Assembly (NCBI GenBank): GCA_015680685.1
Contig: MNCI01035792.1
Location: 180,855 to 214,470, forward strand
Direction of reading: 5' to 3'
DNA length: 33,616 nt
DNA from: Gnetum montanum
Lineage: Eukaryota; Streptophyta; Gnetopsida; Gnetales; Gnetaceae
Shown: positions 12,601-21,600 of the stretch, one piece after another
Position numbering within the stretch: position 1 is the stretch's first letter
How the letters are laid out: every line of letters begins with the position of its first letter
Position numbers and translations under genes: made by a program
Notes under the pieces: model-generated
Database searches by the model: none
Told to the model about the DNA's origin: nothing
The model's input: the letters and a program-made list of their open reading frames with translations, nothing else

Positions 12601-15600
12601 CTTCCTCAAATAGATGGTCAGACCGCATGAATGAATCAAATTTTCTAAGACATGCTCAAAGCTTGTGCAATAAAATATAAGGACAACTGAGAGAAATTGT
12701 TACCTGAGGCAAAACTTGCTTACAACAGTTACTAGGCCAGCTTAAAAGCAACACCCTATAAAGTGCTGTATGGTAAACCTTGACATACACCTTTATGTTG
12801 AAATACCTTGGAAAACAGGCAGAAGCTTAGCATAGATATTATCATGAACACTACAAACTTGATTAAGGTGATCAGAGAGAGACTGAACGCAACACAGGGA
12901 AGATATGTTAAATATGCTTATAACAGAAGAAAGTTTTTAAAGTTCAGAGTTGATGATCACTTATTTTTCAAAGTTTCTCCTTTGAAGGAAGTAATGAAAT
13001 TTGGTAAGAAAGGAAAACTGACACCATGGTATATTGGACCCTTTTAAGTATTACAGAGAATTGGTGTAGTCTTTCATATTCATCTTCCGCCTTGGCTTCC
13101 AAAGATTCATGATGTGTTTCACGTCTCTATTTTAAAGAAGTACATTCAAGATCCAAGTCATGTGACTAAATAGCAGAATATGCAACTTCAACCTGACGTC
13201 AATTATGTTAAGCAACAAGTGAAGATTATTCATTGAATGGAAAGAAAGATAAGGACTACGATAATACCCATGGTAGCAGTTGTTTCAGCTAGACATGATG
13301 TGCAAGAGGCCACTTGAGAGGTTGATAAGGACTTATATACCACTCACTCTTGAATCTTCCAGAAGATCCCTGACTGGGAGAGAATGTAACATCCCTATCT
13401 TGGATCACCCTTCTTTCTGTTGGATATCTTGTAACTTGAACCTTGAATGTGTGGTGTCCCGCCTAAATATTATATTTTGTCATAGCTATGTGGTGTGTCT
13501 TTGCTATTATAATTTGATAGGTCAATTATTTATATTTATGACTCATGTTATTTCCATTATTAAGATTTTGGTATTATATTATTTTATTAAGCATGTTGCT
13601 TAATTAATATTCTAACTGTTCGATTAACATAATAAAAATAAAGTGTACATTGGAAATAGCATTACTAGGGTTTGAACCTTAAACCTTGAATAGATCAAAA
13701 TCCAATTAACTTTTATGTGAGTTTCTAATAAAATAGTATGTGCCCTACTTTTGAAAACAGAAGGATTTGAGAGGGCGGACAATGAACGGGAACGAGAGTG
13801 AGGGCAAGGGTGGGCCAGGTGCATTCTGCAACTTGGGCATGTGGGGCAAGGTGTCGGTAGGCATGGGTGGAGCTAATGGAGCATCAAACTCTAGGGGCTT
13901 GATGAGCAATGAGTGAGTGTCCATGGGTGGAGAAAGGGTGTCTAGGGGGCCCTCCTTTTCAAGGATGGTGGGTTGTGCAAATGGGAGTTCACGATCTGAG
14001 GATGCTAATGGTACCTACTCCGTCTGGGGCCCCATGGCAGGAGGCATCAAGGCCTATGTCAAAGGGGAGGGTCCCATGCGACTTCAAATCAAAGTGGTCC
14101 CTAGCAAGGGCATTCAAACTTTGGAGCATAGCCTTATTGGAAAGTTTGTTTCAGCATACATGTTCCCTATGCTAGAAGTGGTTCAGAAGTGGGTGACGGC
14201 GTAGTGGAACTTTTGTTCGGTGGTGGTTCAAAGCCTCCCAAACAGTTGTTGTTGTTCATCTTTCCAATAGTTTCAAATCGAGATTAGGTTCTGTTGGGTG
14301 GACCTTGGTTTTTCGGGGCCAAGGGTTTGGCCTTGACCCAATGGCGCCTAGGAGCACATCGCAACCCTGATTTGTCCCCTAGGGCTCTAATGTGGGTTCG
14401 GGTTTCCAGGATCCCCTGGGAGATGTAGATGCCTAATTTCCTACGGGTGTTGGTAGGATTTTTAGGGAGTTCATCTCTTTTGATAAGCCCACAACATTGT
14501 TGGACAAGATGGGTTATGCATGTTTTTTTGTTTGGAGGTCCTTAATGCCAAAGGATCTAGTACACAAGGTCATTCTAGACCTACCATCTGGAGAGGAGAA
14601 GATTCAAGTAGAATACAAGAATGTAGTACCTGATGCACTTGCAGTGCAACAACCTTTGCCGATGCATTGTGGTGTGTGTGGTAAGGCAAGCCACGCAACG
14701 ACGGCTTGTCAAGTCGCCCACAATGCTCAAGACGTGAAGAAATCTGGTGATGGTTGGACAGTTGTTACTCAATGGGGGGGACAACCTTGAAACCCGACAT
14801 AGGGGCCTTCTCGAAATCCTTCGACAAATCTAGGGGAGATGTTGGTTGCTCCAGAGGAGTATGCGGGGGTTAGGAGGATGGGTACACCCCCCGCCCCCAC
14901 TCCATGATGTCATGAGGAAGGCAACCCTGGTATCCCCCATTGAGGGTGAGACTATGCAAACTCAAGTGGTTTCTGGGGGAGATGAGCATGTTTCTGGGGA
15001 TGATAAGAAGGTCCCTACAACAGCAATATTGCCAACACACGTGGAGAATGGGACTCCAAGGGGATCTGAGAGGGCCTCGGGGGGGTGGGTGGGTGGGTGT
15101 GGAGGCTTCCCCCTCTAGGAAGCTATGTGTCGCTGCTCCAAGGAAGCCCTATGCATTCTATGTCAGAGATTGGGAGGGGGGACGCTTCTCCGGAGGTGGG
15201 GTTTCTAGTCTCCCTAGACTCAAATAAAGGTCAGTAGACCACCAGGCCCTGTGTCTTGGACAAAGAAGACACAAAGGGAGATTGACCTAGGGTCCAAAAG
15301 ACCATCCAAGATGTTTACAAAAGGTGCTCTTCCAGCAGACCATGAGAATCCTCTCATGGAATTGCAAGGGGCAAGGTCCACCCTACAAGCATCATACCCT
15401 CAAGGAAATAGCTCACAAGGAACATTATGATGTTGTATGTTTACAAGAAATCAAACTCCAACAGCGGGAACTCCATTGGTTAAACTGGCCTAGCTGGAGC
15501 TCTCATTTTGTGGCTTGTCAAGGGAGAGCTGGGGGGTTAGCATCCTTGTCAAGATGGCCCTTTGAGATGGTGGATGATTCCCCGTGGAGCATCACTATCC

Positions 15601-18600
15601 GTTTTCACTAGATAGGAATCTGGCTTATGAATTTTTACGGAGCCCAATAGTGGGAGGAGCAACTGAGAGAATTGCAACGGGTCTCTCCCCTGATCTCGAA
15701 TTGGGAGAATTGGATTCTAGTCAGTTACTTCAATCAAAGACTTTACACATGGCAAAACTCTGATGGTGGCATTCTAGAGCTTCCTGCTACTCAGTGTTTC
15801 CAAGATTTTCTTCTCTCCCATGGGCTAGTGGATTTGAACATCAAGGGGTGCTAGTTCACATGGTGCAATCTAAGGAAAGGTCATGACAGAATCTTGACAA
15901 AAATTGACAAGGTTTGGGTGGGGGCAATGCTACTCATGGATCAAGGGGTGAATGTCCTAGGAAAAGAGCATGTGGCTTTTGACCACAGGCCTCTTTTATG
16001 TTTGGTCAGCCCCCTAGATGTCTTTTATGTTTGGTCAGCCCCCTAGATGTGGGGGGCTGATGCCCTTCAAATTTGAACGATTTTAGTTAAGGAGATCGTG
16101 GCTGAAACCGCTAGTCGAGGAGATTTGGAGAGACTACCCCTCCCACACTGACCCCAAGGACTTCCTTAAGCAAGGTCTGACCTTGCTGAAACAATGTATT
16201 AGGGGGATCAAATCGGAAGACAAGTACTCCTTCTTGTCATGTTGGACTTAGCTATTGGGATGATTGGCAGCTATTTAGAGGGTGCAGGAGTAGGGTTTTG
16301 CCCATGTTCATGCACTAGGTTGCCTAGACGGTTGTAGGGCCCACTCGTGGGATCCCCTTCTTGTTTTCTAGGCTTCAAGGTTGTGTTTGGTGTGTGGTTC
16401 TAGGCTTGTCTATTTGTGTCCATCTGTCTATTTTTCCTATCTTGCATTCTAGGGATGCTTCCCCATTGTTTGGGACCATTAGGGAGGACCAGTTTTGGGT
16501 TTCCTTCGTACATGGTTTCACCCTCTGGGCTCAATTTTTGCTATCTTTGCTCCTTTGAGGAAGGGGTGCTCCTTCCCTCCTTCCTCCTCAAAAAGGGGGC
16601 GGTTCTCCCCCAATTTTGCTGTACATATGATTTTGCACTTATATAACTACCTAAATTCTTCTCAAAAGAGAACGTAATATGTTTTGAGACATTGAAATCA
16701 ATTGAAATAGATAATACCTAAATTCTTCTCAAAAAAGAACGTAATATGTTTTGAGACATTGAAATCAATTGAAATAGATAATACACATAATATGTTAATA
16801 TTGATGACACTTCATGTAATATCCAAATAGCACATAATATTCAAATGTTGATAGCAATAACATCAACCCTATACTCAACTCTACATGGAGGAGTTGAGGC
16901 AAATACAACAACAACAACCAATTTGAGAGAAATACAACAACAAACAAGTTGAGGCAAAACACACAAATTGCCTCTTCTTGAGGAGGTACTAACAGAGCAT
17001 CCTTTGATCAACTCTAAATGGAGGAGTTACTCATCCTGCATCTTAAGGAGGTGCTTCATGAGCACTCTTTACTCTAAAGGAGGTGCTTCATGAGCACTCT
17101 TTACTCTAATTCACACACAATGGAGGAGTTCCTCGGATTTTCTCAATATGCTTAAGTTGCAACTACAACATCAAACACATGCACATGCATAGAGATGAGC
17201 TACTCAACATCAAATGAAAGTTTGAAGGTGGAGGTGCTTAAGAGCACACTCCACTGCTTGGAGAGTTTTCCTTTTTAGACTCTCAACTCAAGATGCCCAC
17301 TCTTCCTTCTCTCGTCTTTTCTCTCTTCTCAAATACATAACTACACACATCCTTATATAGCTTTTGGAGAGTTGCCAAGTTAACCTTGGTCAGGGTAGGT
17401 AAATCAAGTTGGGCCTTGGTTAGGTTAAGGTTAGGTGAAGGTAGGTGACCCATGTGATCTCACCAACCCACCAATTTGAGCACATGGATGTGCACATGAG
17501 TTTGTAACCACATAGACCAACAACATACATGACTTTTAACATGGTACAAGAAGAGGTAAATTAAGATCCTCTATCAACTTTAGAAGTTCTTTTTGCTTTG
17601 GCATCTAAATCTCCATCTCTAGTGCTTGCATCTTCAATCTCTTGATGGATGTAGAGAGCATAAACACCCTAGACAATTTCTAACAATCCCTCCTTTAGGG
17701 TGTAATGTGTGGAATGGTCTTTATATTTCTTAATCTTCTTCACTAGAGGCTTCTTCAATTTTGATGTTTGAGGCTTGAGGCTTGAATTCTTTGAGATTTT
17801 CAAACACCTATCTCACCACATGACTTCTTCAATGTGATTGAGGTTCCACTTAACTCCTTCGCTTCTCTTTCCCCTTTTCTTTTAATCTAGGTCGCTATTT
17901 ATGAGCCACATTGGTCTCTTGGACCTTGACCATTTTGGGCCATATGCCACTTGGGCTAGAGGAAAGAAAGGGGAAATGAGACCTATTGCAACACAATAGC
18001 TCATCTGTATCCATTTGCATGTGTTTGATGTCGTAGTTGCAACTTATGCATATTGAGATAATCTAAGGAACTCCTCCATTGGGTGTAAAGTAGAGTAAAG
18101 AGTGCTCAGGAAGCACCTCCTCAAGATGCAAGATGAGGAACTCTGCTATGTGGAGTTGAGTAAAGAGTGCTCTGTTGGTACCTCCTGAAGAGACAATTTG
18201 TGTGTTTTTACTTAACTTGTTTGTTGTTGTATTTCTCTCAAGTTGGTTGATGTTGTTGCTATTTAAATCTGAATTACCTATTTCAGTTGATTTCAATGTC
18301 TCAAAGCATATCATCATGTTATCATCCATTTCATATCCTATTTTCATATTTCATCCATGTTTCAATCCATTTCAATGTATCAACTCTGTTTGAATGTCTC
18401 AAATGTTGTGAGAAATTTAGCTTCCACTACAGGGATGCACTCATCGATGAATAAGTTTTATGAATGTTATTGCAAATATCATGGACCTGTTACTTGCAAG
18501 AGAAATTGTGAGCCCTGATGCCTAGACTTTCTCTTATAAAAAAGCGTATCTCCAGATATTTTCTCCCATGGGTTTTGCAATTAGATACAAAGTTTATGAG

Positions 18601-21600
18601 GCAGTCTTGGATTCAAGGCAGGACACATACCGAGTTGAAAGATGTGAATTTTGTCTTGTTTAAAGGACTGGCGCAGGGCCACTCAGTTACTATTTCTCTG
18701 TTTCTCTAATTGAAGTTGAAAAAGCATGATCCCCACCAGCACACTAGTTTAGTTTTCCGTCTACAGCAAAGGCTTATTCCACACATCCCTCTAGAATGTT
18801 GGCAGTCTGCCTTCATTTGGATTTATAAAGGACATATGTCCACTTTTTTATCAAATCTAATTTATTCTCTAGATTTTTCTTCAAAGAAATTTATAAAAAC
18901 AAACTCTGGTAAGGTCCCGTTCATTAAGAACAGTTAGATCTTCTAAAACACATGAACGTAACAATGATAACAATGATATACCTATTTGAAACTATAGTAA
19001 ACTCATGTTGAAAGCAAACCCATTGATTTGAACCTTTTCAAAGCGGATTTGAAAGATATAAAATCACAAATATTCCTCATGGCCAGAAACGTTGGAGTTA
19101 AGACAAATCTTTCTGTACTTTGATCTGTAAAGTCCCTTTTTATGATAGTTTTTTAAGGCTATGTCCCTTTCGATATTTTAGATTTACTTTTGTATCAATA
19201 ACACATCTATATAACTTCAATATAATATAGTAAAAGATTGCATAATATCATTCTGATTTCATAATTTGACTCACCTGTCTTTCTGACACATATTTTTTAC
19301 CCAATTTAGTATCTTCTAACAACGTTTTCTTTAAATTTTCTTTTGCTTCTTCTCGCCATTGTTTCCATCCTTCAGCCATATTAGAACTTGCAGCTCCAGG
19401 AACAAGAACTTCCTTATTGCCAAAAAGCCATTTTGCCTCCAAGGGGGCCAAGCCCTCAAATATCTCATATGCTGATCTTTTTACATGTACAATTTTTTCT
19501 TCTCCATGATTTTTGAACTGCTCACGTATTATGTCATCCAACTTCTTTTGCATTTCTTTTGAATATTGATCCTCTTTTCTTAGTTGATCTGAAAATGAAG
19601 ACTCGGTCTCCTCTATAAAAACTTCAAGATTTTGTTCCCTTACAGCAATAGGTAAAAGATATCTTTCCCAACCCTTTTTTGCTTTGTATTCCAATTCCCT
19701 CTGCATCATTGCTCTAGCCAGATCTTTCAAATTCTGCATGTCACCACTGTCAGAGAATACATTTGCTATGTGTTAGTTTTCCCAATAAATAACACATTGA
19801 TCTCTCCTCACTCTAAATTAATGAAACCCACTCCCCCCACCACATGTTTAATCTGCATACCCACAAAAATAAAACATAAGAAACTAATGATTACAAAAAA
19901 TGATATTTGATAACAACAATTTTAATGATTAAAAGTAAATAATAACATCAAATAGCAACAGCTGTATCACTACAGCAGGCGACTGCTGAATTAACAGACC
20001 AAAAGTAATTTGTGTGGCGATGAGTTGGTTTATGTGCTTCTAGGTAAGCACGCCCAGTTTTGAGATCATCATTTCACTCTTTACCTGGGATATACACGGG
20101 TAGAAAATAGAAAGATTAGGAGAATCTGAATTCTGAAGCCAGCATGGTTGATAGAGGAAAAAGAAAGTCACCCTTCTACCTAAAGGGTAGCAGTCTCAAT
20201 CTACAATATTTTTTCATGCATCCTAAAGCATTTATATTTTATACTTTTAAACAATTTTTAATTGAATAAAATGTTTGCTTAATTTTATCAATGTATAAGA
20301 GCATATACATGCAATCATGTTATCAAAACCAATGGTTCATGATCCAAGATTAATGAAAGGCCACAAATTAGATCAATAGAATAGAATGCCCTGGTGGCAG
20401 GCGGCAACAAAATTATGAACTGCTTGGTTAAATAATTTGAAACATGGAAGGTCAATCTTTATATCCTTAATGAAAATACATATTTAAGCCACAAATTCCA
20501 TATCAAACGGCCAAAAAAGACAAAACAATCAGGCATGGTTTTCAGACATATAAGGTCAAGCTAAGAGGTTTCAAAAAATAGCATTAAAGAAAACTTGTTT
20601 ACAAAGAACATTCATTCATTTTGGCCTAATATGTCTCTGAAAGCAGTCTCATCATAGCAACAAAATATACTAGCAGTTGTTTTAGTTAGAAAGATGAAGT
20701 CTCATTTCCACTGAAAATTTATAAGGAATAAGATCATTAATTTTCTGAATGTTCCCCAGCATAGGCCATTGGCCAATTGGTTAACTCACACTGCATTACA
20801 CTCAAAGGTACTGGGTTCAAAGCCTGGTACTAGCACCTCACGTATGCCAACCTGGAGGTGTTGTTCCAGGCATATTCCTAATTATCACATCACTCTCAAA
20901 AAAATTTTCTGAACGTTTCCCTTAACTTAAAATTTTATTGATGTGAAATTAGTTTGGTATTTATCTTTCAAATATTGTTGAGAGTTTGTTGAAGTAATCC
21001 ACATGAAGTTAACGCTTAACTGAGCATGGAAAACACATTTTTGATCAGGATTAAAATTATTATAAACAAATTTGTTGTTGTAAATGTTCCAAGTGATTTT
21101 AAGCGCAGTTTTCGTCATTCAGCAAAACATAAAACATTGCTTGTTTTGAAACATTGGTTTGTATAAAAACTATAAGTTCATTATGATCAATTTTCACATC
21201 CTTTTTATTTTTTCTTCAATTTGGTAAAAGGCATATGCACTGTATATCACAGAAGCCCTTGGTAAAACTTTCTTATTCCTTCTAATATGGATTTTTCAAA
21301 AATCAAAACGTTTACCACATTATTGCATGGATGAGGTTGAAGAAGCAATTATAGACAGCTGAAATGTCAAACACTTAAAAAGCACACAACTTTCATTTTA
21401 ACTGTAAGATGCAACAACAGTAGTGATTTCCAATTTTATATTATATCGCCATCTGACAGATTGTAGAAAAAAACTAAGCATCAGAAAAACAGAAAAGTAG
21501 AAGCCACGCATCAACAGATTTAATGAGGATAATTTCCTGTGTGTGTCCAATGGTGTATAATGACTTTCTAAAGCCACCTTCTTACATACTTAACTAATAT

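Larger units (their letters stand above)
8901..13770 (+). mobile_element. Decayed Ty3/gypsy LTR retrotransposon inside intron 2
   Basis: Two related LTRs beginning TGTAACATCCC flank gag, protease, RT, RNase H and integrase remnants in that order, the gypsy order. It lies antisense to the host gene. The usual tRNA primer-binding site is absent after the 5' LTR, and gag begins mid-domain, so the leader and gag N-terminus are deleted. Every reading frame has stops. I do not see matching target duplications next to the two LTRs. Confidence 0.85.
13771..16260 (+). mobile_element. Second LINE (L1-like), 5' part: ORF1 and endonuclease
   Basis: GC-rich DNA begins right after the gypsy 3' LTR. It carries an ORF1-like frame with a CCHC knuckle, then the ORF2 endonuclease, then [15 protein letters not shown], which corresponds to the start of the LINE at position 17 (MDPRSFLKEALLRLK). 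It therefore breaks off before the RT. It is antisense to the host gene within intron 2. Confidence 0.8.

Noticed and set aside
8896-13775. Target duplication of the gypsy element
   Set aside because: Flanks do not match, and the 3' side is directly abutted by LINE sequence.
18518-18937. Two adjacent plus-strand ORFs after the inverted repeat
   Set aside because: No recognisable motif and biased toward AT-rich intron codons.
20758-20904. Functional tRNA gene
   Set aside because: Pol III boxes are present but I see no acceptor-stem pairing or clear anticodon arm; flanking duplications and A tail show a SINE.
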